Origin: JBGAPH01 sp046349955
GTDB taxonomy: Bacteria; Planctomycetota; Planctomycetia; Pirellulales; JBGAPH01
Direction: 5' to 3'
Length of the DNA stretch: 64,000 nucleotides
Assembly: GCA_046349955.1 (NCBI GenBank)
Contig: JAXMBI010000013.1
Location: forward strand, 62,001-126,000
In this document: positions 40,351 to 49,295 of the stretch, one piece after another
Layout: every line of letters starts with the position of its first letter
Numbering within the stretch: the stretch's first letter is position 1
Notes under the pieces: model-generated
Seen by the model: only the letters and a program-made list of their open reading frames with translations
What the model was told of the DNA's origin: nothing
Databases searched by the model: none
Translations under genes and position numbers: made by a program

Positions 40351-42486
40351 CTACTTCCTAGCCCGCACCAGCCGCATCCCGTTGCCGATCACCACCAGGC
40401 TTGTCCCCACGTCGGCCAGCACCGCCAGCCACATGCTGGCCATCCCGGCGGTGGCTAGCAGCAGCACGATGAGTTTGAGGCCCAGCGAGAGCGCGATGTT
40501 CTGCGCTAGAATCCGCCGCACCTGTCGCCCCAGCGAAACGAGCGCCGGCACGCGCTCGAGGTTCGCCGCCATGATCACCACGTCGGCCGTCTCGAGTGCG
40601 GTGGCGCTCGCCTGAGCGCCGAGCGCGACGCCGAGCGTGGCCGCCGCTAGGGCGGGGGCGTCGTTTACGCCGTCGCCGACCATCGCCACGCGGGCGCCGC
40701 CGGCGGTCAGTTCTTGAATGCGGCGGATCTTGTCTTCCGGCAACAGGCTCGCTTCGAACTGCTCGATGCCGGCGGCGCTGGCCACGCGCTGCGCGGCAGG
40801 CGCGGCGTCGCCGGTCATGAGCAGGAGCCGGCTTACGCCTAACGTGCGCAGCTCGCGCATGGCCGTGGCCGCTTCGGGCCGCGGCGTGTCGGCGAGCCAA
40901 AGTGTGCCCAGCGGACCGCGGTCATCGGCCACGATCGCGGCGGTCGATCCGTCGCCATTAGCCGCGGAGGCCGGCACATCGCGCCCATTCTGTTCATGCA
41001 GTTCGGCGTTGCCGACACGATACCGGCGGCCCTCGATCACCCCTTCGATGCCGAGCCCCCGGCGGGCTTGAAACTCGGTCGCCGCAGGGAGAGTGAGCCC
41101 GCGCTCCTGAGCAGCCTGCACGATGCCGGCGGCCAAGGGGTGTTCGCTCTGCGCCTCGAGCGCGGCTGCCACCGCTAGAACTTGCTCGGGCGTATGCCCT
41201 GGCGCTGGGTCGATCCGCTCGACGCGGAACTTGCCGGTCGTCAGCGTGCCGGTCTTGTCGAACACGATCGTGTCGAGGCGGGCAGCGTTCTCCAGATGCT
41301 CGCCCCCTTTGACGACCATGCCTAGCCGCGCAGCGCGGTGCAGCCCGCAGACGATCGTGACGGGCGTGGAGATTACGAGCGCGCAGGGACATGCCGTCAC
41401 CAGCAGTACGAGGCCGCGGTGGATCCAATTGATCCAGGTCGCCGTGCCGAACAGCTCACTCGCCCCCGGCAAGCCCCAACTCACGGCCAGCGGAGGAACC
41501 ACGGTCACGAGCAAGGCCAAGACCATGACGACCGGCGTGTAGATGCGGGCAAAGCGATCGACGAACCGCTGCGTGGCGGACCGGCTTGCCTGCGCCTGCT
41601 GGACGAGGCGCGCGATGTGCGCGAGCGTGCTCTCGGCGGCCGCTCGTTCGACGACGACCTCGAGCGAGCCGGAGCCGTTGAGCGTGCCGGCGAAGACGCG
41701 GGCGCCCGCCCTCTTTTCGACCGGCAGACTTTCGCCGGTGAGCGTCGCCTCGTCGACCGTCGACGCGCCGGCGACCACCGCGCCGTCGGCGGCGATCCGC
41801 TCGCCTGGCTTGATCAGCATGCGGTCGCCGGGACGAAGGGCGTCGGCCGAGACATCGTGGACCCCGCCCGCTTCGAAGCGATGGGCAATCGGCGGCTCGA
41901 GCGCGAGCAGGCTCTGGATCGCCCGCCGCGCCCGGCCCAGGCTTGCGCTCTCGAGCCAGAGCGAAAAGTCGAAGAGCAGCATCGCGGTGGCGGCTTCGAA
42001 GGTGTAGCCGATGGCGATGGCCCCTGCGGCGGCCACCGTCACGAGCACGTTCATGTCGAAGGCGCCCTGCCGCAGCGAACGCCAGCCAGCCCGGCCCACA
42101 GGCAGCCCGGCGACGAGCGTCGACGCGATCGCGAGCCCGCCCGAGAGCCACACGCCGTACCGCCACGATTCGAAGCCCCAGGCGACGAATGCGGCGGCCA
42201 GGAGCCCCGCGGCGATCACGAGGCTGCGGCGGATCGGAGGCGCGCCGGTTTCGAGCGGCGCAACCACGGCCAGCGCCGGCTGGCCGGGAAAGCCGGTCTC
42301 CTCGAGCGTGCGGACGACCGCGGCCGATTCGACGAGCGCGGGGTCGAACTCGACGCGCAACGTTCGGCCCACGTAGTCGGCCGACACCGTGCCCACGCCG
42401 CTCAGTCGCCGCAGCCCACGCTCGATCAGCGCAAGCTCTTCCGGACAATCGAGCCCGGGCACATGGTAGAGTTCGTGAACGGTCAC
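40351..42486 (-). CDS. Heavy-metal P-type ATPase (Zn/Cd/Pb-type exporter)
   Basis: GTG at 42486, 711 residues. An N-terminal metal-binding-like domain with GLDCPEE (one Cys, 14, instead of CxxC) leads to the P1B-type membrane core. CPC is at 366-368, the phosphorylation site DKTGTLT at 410-416, the actuator TGES at 250-253, and MVGDGVNDAPAL is the hinge. The end, LADVGTSLVVIGNGMRLVR, matches ZntA/CadA rather than CopA. Exports divalent soft metals at the cytoplasmic membrane. The N-terminal domain keeps only one thiol, so metal delivery may differ. A TATAAT on the minus strand at 42539-42534 may be the -10 box. Confidence 0.93.
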   Translation of the reverse strand: MTVHELYHVPGLDCPEELALIERGLRRLSGVGTVSADYVGRTLRVEFDPALVESAAVVRTLEETGFPGQPALAVVAPLETGAPPIRRSLVIAAGLLAAAFVAWGFESWRYGVWLSGGLAIASTLVAGLPVGRAGWRSLRQGAFDMNVLVTVAAAGAIAIGYTFEAATAMLLFDFSLWLESASLGRARRAIQSLLALEPPIAHRFEAGGVHDVSADALRPGDRMLIKPGERIAADGAVVAGASTVDEATLTGESLPVEKRAGARVFAGTLNGSGSLEVVVERAAAESTLAHIARLVQQAQASRSATQRFVDRFARIYTPVVMVLALLVTVVPPLAVSWGLPGASELFGTATWINWIHRGLVLLVTACPCALVISTPVTIVCGLHRAARLGMVVKGGEHLENAARLDTIVFDKTGTLTTGKFRVERIDPAPGHTPEQVLAVAAALEAQSEHPLAAGIVQAAQERGLTLPAATEFQARRGLGIEGVIEGRRYRVGNAELHEQNGRDVPASAANGDGSTAAIVADDRGPLGTLWLADTPRPEAATAMRELRTLGVSRLLLMTGDAAPAAQRVASAAGIEQFEASLLPEDKIRRIQELTAGGARVAMVGDGVNDAPALAAATLGVALGAQASATALETADVVIMAANLERVPALVSLGRQVRRILAQNIALSLGLKLIVLLLATAGMASMWLAVLADVGTSLVVIGNGMRLVRARK

Positions 42487-42556
42487 GCGACGGCCCGAGA
42501 AACAAACAAGCGACGACCCGAATGCGCTGCCGAATTATAGGCCATTTGGCTGTCCG

Positions 42557-43327
42557 TCACCCCTGGCTCGAGAGCGTTCCCAGGTAGAGTTCGGTGCGGT
42601 AGCTCATCGTCACGTGCCCGTCTTCGGCGAAGGCATCGAACAAGCGTTCGAGATCGGCCAGCATTGGGCCGCGGGCCGGATGATCGGCCGCCGGCACGTA
42701 GGACGACGAGAGCAGGCGGCCGCGCAAGCCGCGAAAGTCGAGCCGCTGTGCATTGGGAAACTCGAAGCGCCGCCAAGGTTGATTCGAAAGTTCGCCAGCC
42801 AACCGCTGCTCGCGGCCGTCGTGGCGGATCGCGGCATAGTCGGTGCCGAAACGCTCGAGGAGCTGCTCGTAGGCAGCGGCGAACGGCGAGTCGTCGCTGA
42901 GCCGGGCGTTCCAGAAGAGCGCCACGCGATGCGGCGGCCGCAGGATTCGCAAGAACTCGCGCCGCCCGGCCGGCACGTCGAACCAATGAAAGGCCTGCGC
43001 GGCGGTGACCAGATCGATGCTCTGGTCGGGGAGTCCCGTCGCCTCGGCCGTGCCTGACTGGCTGTGAAAGCCCGGCTGGCCAGCGAGCCACCCTTCGGCC
43101 GCCTGGCGCATCGCCGCGTTCGGTTCCACGGCCCACGCCGTGCAGCCGGAGCGCAGCAGGAGTTCGGTGGAGATGCCGGTGCCGGAACCGATGTCGGCGA
43201 CGGTGGATGCGGACGTCAGCCCGGCCTCGCGCTCTAGCGTCTCGAGCAGCGCGGCAGGGTAGCCCGGCCGGTAGCGGACGTAGTCGGCCACGCGATCGGT
43301 GAAGCGCTGGGTGGAGTCAGGCGTCAT
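42557..43327 (-). CDS. Class I SAM-dependent methyltransferase
   Basis: ATG at 43327 (MTPDSTQRFTDRVADYVRYR); a GTG at 43357 would start inside a family B repeat. 256 residues. Motif I is VADIGSGTGISTELLL, motif II is in CTAWAVEPNAAM, and TAEATGLPDQSIDLVTAAQAFHW matches the UbiE/trans-aconitate-type methyltransferases. The N-terminal YVRYRPGYP element is typical of this subgroup. Small-molecule substrate unknown. The gene lies between the P-type ATPase and DedA on the same strand, with a repeat pair marking its 5' end. Confidence 0.85.
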   Translation of the reverse strand: MTPDSTQRFTDRVADYVRYRPGYPAALLETLEREAGLTSASTVADIGSGTGISTELLLRSGCTAWAVEPNAAMRQAAEGWLAGQPGFHSQSGTAEATGLPDQSIDLVTAAQAFHWFDVPAGRREFLRILRPPHRVALFWNARLSDDSPFAAAYEQLLERFGTDYAAIRHDGREQRLAGELSNQPWRRFEFPNAQRLDFRGLRGRLLSSSYVPAADHPARGPMLADLERLFDAFAEDGHVTMSYRTELYLGTLSSQG

Positions 43328-43345
43328 CAGGGGTTTCCCGCTCTC

Positions 43346-43394
43346 ATTGGTCCGCACAGCGGACCCTACTTAGGGTCCGCTCTCGCGGACCAAT
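43346..43394. repeat. Back-to-back family B palindromic repeats
   Basis: Two copies in opposite orientation, 43346-43369 and 43371-43394, separated by one base and meeting at CCCTACTTAGGG. The second ends next to the stop codon of the DedA gene at 43396. Confidence 0.8.
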
Positions 43395-43395
43395 C

Positions 43396-44070
43396 TTATT
43401 CCGCCAAGCTGCGCTCGCGCTCGGCGGCCTCGGCCCGCGCTTCCCGCCGCGCCCGCCACCACTCGATCACGCCTGGCAGCACCGAGATCAGGATGATGGC
43501 GACGATGACCAGGGGGAAATTCTTCTGTACGAAGGGGAAGCTGCCGAAGAAGTAGCCTCCGAGCACGAACGCGAACACCCAGACCAGCGCCCCTACCACG
43601 TTGTACACGGCGAATTGCAGGTAGTTCATGCTTCCCACACCGGCCAGGAAGGGCGCGACCGTACGGATGATCGGCAGGAAGCGGGCCAGGATGATCGCCT
43701 TGCCGCCGTAGCGGGCAAAGAACCGCTCGGTGCGCTCCAGGTATTCGCGCTTGAGCCAGCGGGTGCGGCCGGTGAGCACGCGCGGGCCAAGGAAGTGGCC
43801 GATCGCGTAGTTCAAAGCGTCGCCGCCGATGGCGGCCAGCGTGAGCAGCCCGAGCAACCAGCGAACGTCGAGCGAGCCGCTCGCGGCGAACGTCCCCGCG
43901 GCGAAGAGGAGCGAGTCGCCTGGCAGAAAGGGCGTCACCACCAACCCGGTTTCGCAGAAGATGATCGTCACCAGGATCAGATAGGTCCAGGCGCCGTAGT
44001 CCGAGATCACCTGATTCAGGTGCTGATCGAGGTGGAGGAACAGATTGAACAGTTGCTTCAGCCAGTCCAT
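43396..44070 (-). CDS. DedA-family membrane protein
   Basis: 224 residues with several membrane segments. Family marks: FCETGLVVTPFLPGDSLLFA near the N-terminus, and FLPIIRTVAPFLAGVGSMNY followed by NVVGALVW, with the conserved Glu, Asp and Arg residues used by DedA/VTT transporters. These proteins flip or recycle lipid carriers (undecaprenyl phosphate, phospholipids) and depend on the proton motive force. The C-terminus is a charged cytoplasmic tail. Divergent from the SLC13-type transporter gene. Confidence 0.92.
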   Translation of the reverse strand: MDWLKQLFNLFLHLDQHLNQVISDYGAWTYLILVTIIFCETGLVVTPFLPGDSLLFAAGTFAASGSLDVRWLLGLLTLAAIGGDALNYAIGHFLGPRVLTGRTRWLKREYLERTERFFARYGGKAIILARFLPIIRTVAPFLAGVGSMNYLQFAVYNVVGALVWVFAFVLGGYFFGSFPFVQKNFPLVIVAIILISVLPGVIEWWRARREARAEAAERERSLAE

Positions 44071-44406
44071 GCAAACTTAGGGCGAGAGGGAAGCTGGGGG
44101 TGTGGGAAAGCTTTGCGCAGCAAGAGGTTTGGGAAAGGATAGGTCGCCGGATCGATTTGGCTATTCCGCCTAACTTGCCGCCGCTGACTTGGGGGCTTAC
44201 AGTGGCCGTTCCCCAAATGCCGACGCTTCTTACAGCGCTTTGCAATCCGGCCGCGCAGGGCCTTAGCCGTTGTAGTGGGCCTTGGCCGATCCGCCAAACC
44301 CCCTTGGCCGGCCTGCCAGCACCAGATCCAACCGCGACCTCGACCGCCCCGCCCACACCACGATCCCTTTCGGCCACCGCACTTCCCCAGCCCTAGGCGT
44401 CCGACT
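44071..44406. other. Divergent intergenic region between DedA and SLC13-type genes
   Basis: About 336 bases. No gene and no clear -35/-10 pair found. It must carry the promoters of both flanking genes. The SLC13-type frame is open leftward through part of it (to 44275), but that stretch is Pro/Arg-rich and not family-like. Confidence 0.4.
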
Positions 44407-46176
44407 TTGAGCCCGTCTGCGTGGTTTACGATCGCTGTTGTTGGCATGGTGTTCTGGCTGCTGGCCTTTACGCACCTGGGCCCTGATTTGGTGCTGCTGG
44501 CTGCCCTGGGACTGCTGTTGGTCACGGGCGTGCTCGACACCCGCCAAGCCCTCGACGGCTTTGCCAACGAAGGCATGATCACGGTGGGGATTTTGTTCGT
44601 GGTGGGGGCCGGCGTGCGCGATACCGGCGCAGTGAATTGGGTGGCCGAAAAGCTCTTCGGCCGCCCGAAGAGCACGCTGGGGGCGGTGACGCGAGTCGTT
44701 GGCCCCACGACCGTGCTCAGCGCCTTCATGAACAACACGCCGCTCGTGGCGATGCTGATCCCGGCGGTCAACGAGTGGGCCGGCAAGTTCCGTGTTCCCC
44801 CTTCCAAGCTCATGATCCCGCTCAGCTACGCGGCGATCTTGGGCGGCACTTGCACGCTCATCGGCACGAGCACCAATCTGGTGGTCAACGGCCTGATGAC
44901 GACGCAGGCGGGCCTTCCCTCGCTCGGCATGTTCGACGTTTCGTGGGTCGGCATTCCCGCGGCGATCATCGGCGGCGCTTACTTGATTGGCGCAGCCGCC
45001 TGGCTGTTGCCCGATCGGCGGCCGGCCATCAGCCAGTTGGGCGACCCCAAGGAATACACCGTCGAGATGATGGTCGAGGAAGGGAGCCAGCTCGAGGGCC
45101 GGACCATCGAACAGGCGGGCCTGCGGCACTTGGCGGGCGTGTACCTGGCCGAGATCGACCGCGACGGCTCGATCCTGCCAGCCGTGGCCCCGCAAGAAAA
45201 GCTGCACGGCGGCGACCGGCTGGTCTTCGTGGGCGTGGTCGATTCGGTCGTCGAGCTGCAAAAGATTCGCGGTCTGATCCCCGCCACGAACCAGGTCTTC
45301 AAGCTCAGCGAACCGCGCAGCGAACGCTGCCTGATCGAGGCCGTGGTGTCGACGAGTTGCCCGCTGGTGGGCAAGACGATTCGCGCGGGGCGATTCCGCA
45401 GCGTGTATGGCGCGGCGGTGGTGGCGGTGGCCCGCGGCGGCGAGCGGGTGCGGTCGAAGATCGGCGATATCGAACTCGAGCCGGGCGACACGCTGCTGCT
45501 CGAGGCGCATCCTTCGTTCTACGAACGCCAGCGCAACTCACGCGATTTCTATCTGATTAGCCAGCTCGAAAACTCCACGCCGCTGCGGCACGATCGGGCG
45601 ATCCTTTCGATCTTGATCCTGCTCTCGATGGTGGTCGCGGTGACGATGGGGCTGAGCATGCTCAAGGGCTCGGCGCTGGCCGCGGCCTTGATGCTGGCCT
45701 TCGGCTGCGTGAGCGGCAATTCCGCGCGGCGGAGCATCGATTGGCCCGTGCTGTTGGCGATCGCCGCCTCGTTCGGCCTGGGCAAAGCGCTCGAAATCAC
45801 CAAGGCGGCCGACGGCATCACGAGCGCGCTCGTCGAGTCGACGGCCGGCAATCCCTGGATCGCCCTGGCCATGGTGTACCTGGTGACCGTGGTCGTCACC
45901 GAGCTGATCACCAACAACGCCGCCGCGGCCTTGATGTTTCCCTTCGCGATATCCACGTCCACCAACCTGGGCGTGAACTACATGCCGTTCGTGATCGCGG
46001 TGATGATGGCGGCCTCGGCCGGCTTCGCCACGCCGATCGGCTACCAAACGAATTTGATGGTCATGGGCCCGGGCGGCTACCGCTTCAGCGACTATGTGAA
46101 GATTGGCGTGCCGCTCGACATTCTCATTGGCGTGATCACGGTGGCGATTGCGCCCTTCGTGTGGCCCTTCCACTAA
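44407..46176 (+). CDS. SLC13/DASS-type anion transporter with TrkA-C domains
   Basis: The start is uncertain: I take the TTG at 44407, right before the first membrane segment (SAWFTIAVVGMVFWLLAF); no strong ribosome site is visible. About 589 residues. Around a dozen membrane segments enclose two TrkA-C (RCK_C) domains near 215-300 and 305-385 (YTVEMMVEEGSQLEGRTIEQ and RCLIEAVVSTSCPLVGKTIR). Family marks SAFMNNTPLVAMLIPAV and GTSTNLVV, and the second SNT-like repeat ATPIGYQTNLMVMGPGGY, place it with sodium/sulfate- or dicarboxylate-type carriers of the P-protein/YfbS sort. The substrate may be sulfate or dicarboxylate. Confidence 0.88.
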   Translation: MSPSAWFTIAVVGMVFWLLAFTHLGPDLVLLAALGLLLVTGVLDTRQALDGFANEGMITVGILFVVGAGVRDTGAVNWVAEKLFGRPKSTLGAVTRVVGPTTVLSAFMNNTPLVAMLIPAVNEWAGKFRVPPSKLMIPLSYAAILGGTCTLIGTSTNLVVNGLMTTQAGLPSLGMFDVSWVGIPAAIIGGAYLIGAAAWLLPDRRPAISQLGDPKEYTVEMMVEEGSQLEGRTIEQAGLRHLAGVYLAEIDRDGSILPAVAPQEKLHGGDRLVFVGVVDSVVELQKIRGLIPATNQVFKLSEPRSERCLIEAVVSTSCPLVGKTIRAGRFRSVYGAAVVAVARGGERVRSKIGDIELEPGDTLLLEAHPSFYERQRNSRDFYLISQLENSTPLRHDRAILSILILLSMVVAVTMGLSMLKGSALAAALMLAFGCVSGNSARRSIDWPVLLAIAASFGLGKALEITKAADGITSALVESTAGNPWIALAMVYLVTVVVTELITNNAAAALMFPFAISTSTNLGVNYMPFVIAVMMAASAGFATPIGYQTNLMVMGPGGYRFSDYVKIGVPLDILIGVITVAIAPFVWPFH

Positions 46177-46248
46177 CCGCACACTTCTGGCCGCTCCGCG
46201 GCTAGTGATGAAATAATTCGCCGCGCGTGCAAAGGAGTTGCCGCAGCC

Positions 46249-49101
46249 ATGAAACGGATGTCATTCTACGCCCGCTACGCGCTGACGATTCTGATCGTCG
46301 TCACGTTCTTGCTCCCCTTGGTGTTCCGCGGGGCCCGCAAAGGGCTGCTGACCAACCGCAACGACGTGAGCCAGTGGCTGCCGGAGACCTACGAGGAGAC
46401 GCAGGTCTACAAGCAGTTCCGCCAGCAGTTCGTGAACGAGGAGTTCATCCTCGCGAGCTGGCCCGGCTGCACGCTCGAGGATCCGCGGCTCGAACTCTTG
46501 GCGCAAAAGCTCGTCCCCCTCGAGGGGCAGCGCCCCGGCTATGAGGGTGAAAAGCTGTTCGCCACAGCGCTCACGGGACCGCGTGCGATCGCCCAGATGA
46601 CGGCCGCGCCCTTGAACCTGGAGCGCGACGAGGCGATCTCGCGGCTGGAAGGAGCGCTCGTCGGCCACGACCGCAACACCACCTGCCTGGTGCTGACGCT
46701 CAGCGAGCACGGCAAGCGGAGCTTTCGCAAGGCGGTGGAGGCGGTCTACTTCGTGGCTGCCGAGCAGTGCGCCGTCAGCCAGGCCGACCTGCGGCTCGGA
46801 GGACCGCCGGTCGACAACGTGGCCATCGACAAGGCGGGCGAACAGAGCCTGCTGCGGCTGGCCGTGCTCTCGGCCGTGGTCGGCATCGTCGTCTCCTGGT
46901 GGAGCCTGCGGAGCGGCCGGCTGCTAACGATGGTCTTCGCCACCGCGATCTACAGCGTGCTCGCCTCGCTGGCCGTGGTCTACTACAGCGGGCAAGAGGT
47001 GAACGCGATTTTGCTCACCATGCCGTCGCTGGTGTACGTGGCCACGACCTCTGGCGCGATTCACCTGGCCAACTACTACCGCGACCGTGTCCGCGATTTC
47101 GGCCGCGAAGGGGCCGCCGGCGCCGCGATCCGCCATGCGGCGCTGCCGCTGGCGCTGGCCGCCTCGACCACGGCCGTCGGCCTGCTCACCCTCTGCGTGA
47201 GTGAGCTCGTGCCGATTCAGGCGTTTGGCTTGTACTCGGCCGTCGGCGTGCTGATCAGCTTGCTCGTTACGTTTTTGGTGATGCCGGCCTCGCTCGAGCT
47301 GTGGCCGATCGACGGCGCCGCCCGCACGTCGGCCATCGAAGCCGCGGCGGCGCCGGCAGGGCACGACGAGGAGGGCGGCTTCTGGCATTCGGCCGGCGAG
47401 TTCGTCACCCGCCGCTGGGGGATCGCCGGCTTCGCTTGCCTGGCGGTGATGGGGCTGGCGGGCTACGGGCTGACGAAGATCGAAACGTCGGTGCAGCTCA
47501 TGCGGATGTTCAGCCCCGGCACGCGGATTCTCGAAGACTACGCCTGGCTCGAGAAGAATGTGGGCGAGCTCGTGCCGATGGAGATCGTGCTGCGGGTGAA
47601 CCCCGAGGAGAGCCACCTCACGTTGCTCGAGCGGCTGGAGATGGTGGAGCACGTGCAGCGGCGCGTGGCCAAGCTCGACAACGTGGGGAGCGCGCTCTCG
47701 GCCGTGACGTTCGCCCCGAACCTCGAAGACCCCGGCCGCGACGCCGCCACCGATCGCGCGGGCGCCCTGGGCGCGTTGCTCGGGGGCCGCCGCACCGTGC
47801 GGAGCACGCTCAATAAGAAGCTCGAAGAGCACTACGACTTGCTCAAGAGCGGCGACTTCCTCCGCGTCTCCGACGGCAAGGGCCTGTGGCCCAAGGATGA
47901 AGAGCTGTGGCGCGTGACTGCGCGGGTCGAAGCCCTGGGGGACGTCGACTATGGGCATTTCGTGCGCGACATTGGCCAGTGCGTCGAACCGGTGTTGGCG
48001 GTCTACCGCGAACGGCAGGCGCTGGCCGAGTTGCTCGAGAAGCAAGACCGCCGGCTTTCCGGCGCCAAGGTGCTCGTGGTCGGCGTGCAGACGGCGAGCC
48101 GGCCGAAGGAGCCCGCCGCGGCCGACACCCTGCTGTTGCTCGAACTGCTGCGGAAGTCCGGCGCGAAGGTTGCCTACAACGACCCGCAGTTGGCGTCGCT
48201 CGCCTCGAGCGGGGCCGGCGACGCCGCTGGTCTCGAGAGCGTCGCCCTGACGCCGGAGCTCTTGGGGCAGCAAGACCTAGTGTTGGTGACGCCTGACACG
48301 GCCGGCGTCGACCTCAAGCTGCTCAAGGAACATGCACCGAAGGCACGGCAGACGCTGGCCGCCGCGGCGCCGGTCGTGGCTGGGGCGCAAGGAGCGCCGA
48401 TGAAGAGCGGCCTGGCCGCCACCTATACGGGGCTCGTGCCGCTCGTGTACAAGGCGCAGCACTCGCTGCTCGACAACCTGATCTTCGGCTTCTTCACCGA
48501 CATGCTGCTGATCTCGGTGACGATGATCATCGCCGTCCGCGACGTGCCGACGGGGCTGGTGCTGCTGGTCTCGAGCGCGTTTCCCTCGGTCATCGTGTTC
48601 GGCATCATGGGCTGGCTCGGCGTCGTGGTCGACACCGGCACGGTGATGGCCCCCAGCGTCGCCCTGGGCGTGACGGTCGACGACATCGTCCACTACCTGC
48701 TCTGGTACCGGCAAGGACAGCGCGAGGGGCTGTCGCGAGCGAAATCGGTGATGCTGGCTTACAAAGGTTGCGCTCGAGCGATGTATCAGAGCTGGGGCGT
48801 GATCGGCATCGGCCTCTCGGTCTTCGCCGTGAGCCCGTTCACGCCGACGCAGCGGTTCGGCATGCTGATGCTTACGCTGCTCACGACCGCGCTCGTGGGC
48901 AACCTGGTGCTGCTCCCAGCGCTGCTGGCGAGCCCGCTGGGCGGCCTGTTCCGCGGCGGCAAGCGCGAGGCGAAGGCCGAGCGGCCGCTCGTGGAAAAGT
49001 CCACGGCCAAGCCGGCGCCGCAGGTCAAACAGACGCGCGCGCCGATCCTGGCCCCGCCGCACATTCGGCAGAACCGAGGGGTGGATCAGCGGCGCCCGTA
49101 G
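46249..49101 (+). CDS. RND/MMPL-family transporter with embedded nucleotide-sugar-dehydrogenase-like domain
   Basis: ATG at 46249 with AAGGAG upstream; 950 residues. Two halves, each with a membrane helix, a large periplasmic loop and a 5-helix bundle: first half VFATAIYSVLASLAVVYYSG...LVPIQAFGLYSAVGVLIS, second half LIFGFFTDMLLISVTMIIAV...GVTVDDIVHYLLWYR. This is the hydrophobe/lipid exporter (MMPL/HpnN-like) family. The second periplasmic loop holds an extra stretch at about 602-712 (SGAKVLVVGV, SGAKVAYNDP, GLESVALTPELL, DLVLVTPDTAGVDLKLL) that matches the pattern of the UDP-glucose/GDP-mannose dehydrogenase C-terminal domain. Just after it the normal TYTGLVPLVYKAQ resumes. Substrate unknown. 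Confidence 0.85.
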   Translation: MKRMSFYARYALTILIVVTFLLPLVFRGARKGLLTNRNDVSQWLPETYEETQVYKQFRQQFVNEEFILASWPGCTLEDPRLELLAQKLVPLEGQRPGYEGEKLFATALTGPRAIAQMTAAPLNLERDEAISRLEGALVGHDRNTTCLVLTLSEHGKRSFRKAVEAVYFVAAEQCAVSQADLRLGGPPVDNVAIDKAGEQSLLRLAVLSAVVGIVVSWWSLRSGRLLTMVFATAIYSVLASLAVVYYSGQEVNAILLTMPSLVYVATTSGAIHLANYYRDRVRDFGREGAAGAAIRHAALPLALAASTTAVGLLTLCVSELVPIQAFGLYSAVGVLISLLVTFLVMPASLELWPIDGAARTSAIEAAAAPAGHDEEGGFWHSAGEFVTRRWGIAGFACLAVMGLAGYGLTKIETSVQLMRMFSPGTRILEDYAWLEKNVGELVPMEIVLRVNPEESHLTLLERLEMVEHVQRRVAKLDNVGSALSAVTFAPNLEDPGRDAATDRAGALGALLGGRRTVRSTLNKKLEEHYDLLKSGDFLRVSDGKGLWPKDEELWRVTARVEALGDVDYGHFVRDIGQCVEPVLAVYRERQALAELLEKQDRRLSGAKVLVVGVQTASRPKEPAAADTLLLLELLRKSGAKVAYNDPQLASLASSGAGDAAGLESVALTPELLGQQDLVLVTPDTAGVDLKLLKEHAPKARQTLAAAAPVVAGAQGAPMKSGLAATYTGLVPLVYKAQHSLLDNLIFGFFTDMLLISVTMIIAVRDVPTGLVLLVSSAFPSVIVFGIMGWLGVVVDTGTVMAPSVALGVTVDDIVHYLLWYRQGQREGLSRAKSVMLAYKGCARAMYQSWGVIGIGLSVFAVSPFTPTQRFGMLMLTLLTTALVGNLVLLPALLASPLGGLFRGGKREAKAERPLVEKSTAKPAPQVKQTRAPILAPPHIRQNRGVDQRRP

Positions 49102-49288
49102 TAGGCACACTCCCGTGTGCCGCAACAACCGTTACGGGCTTTGTCCCGCCGACGCTACAACCGATCGGTAGCCAGCCGCAGGCGCTCGCGCGCTTGGCAG
49201 TCTCGCGCATCCACGGTCATATGCGGCCCAAGTTAGCGAGGCAACGCGAACGCAGCTTCAGCATTCCGCACACAGAGTGTGCGGGCTA
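49102..49288. repeat. Pair of family D short palindromes in the intergenic gap
   Basis: GGCACACTCCCGTGTGCC (49104-49121) and GCACACAGAGTGTGC (49269-49283) are small hairpins at the two ends of the gap between the RND gene and the NHL gene, both linked to a CCGC/GTAG-like flank. They may end the two convergent transcripts. Confidence 0.5.
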
Positions 49289-49295
49289 CGAACGC

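Noticed and set aside
44275..44406. Upstream extension of the SLC13-type gene
   Set aside because: The added residues are Pro/His/Arg-rich and precede the first membrane segment without family similarity.
46924..48273. 449-codon minus-strand frame opposite the RND gene
   Set aside because: No domain; shadow of the transporter gene.
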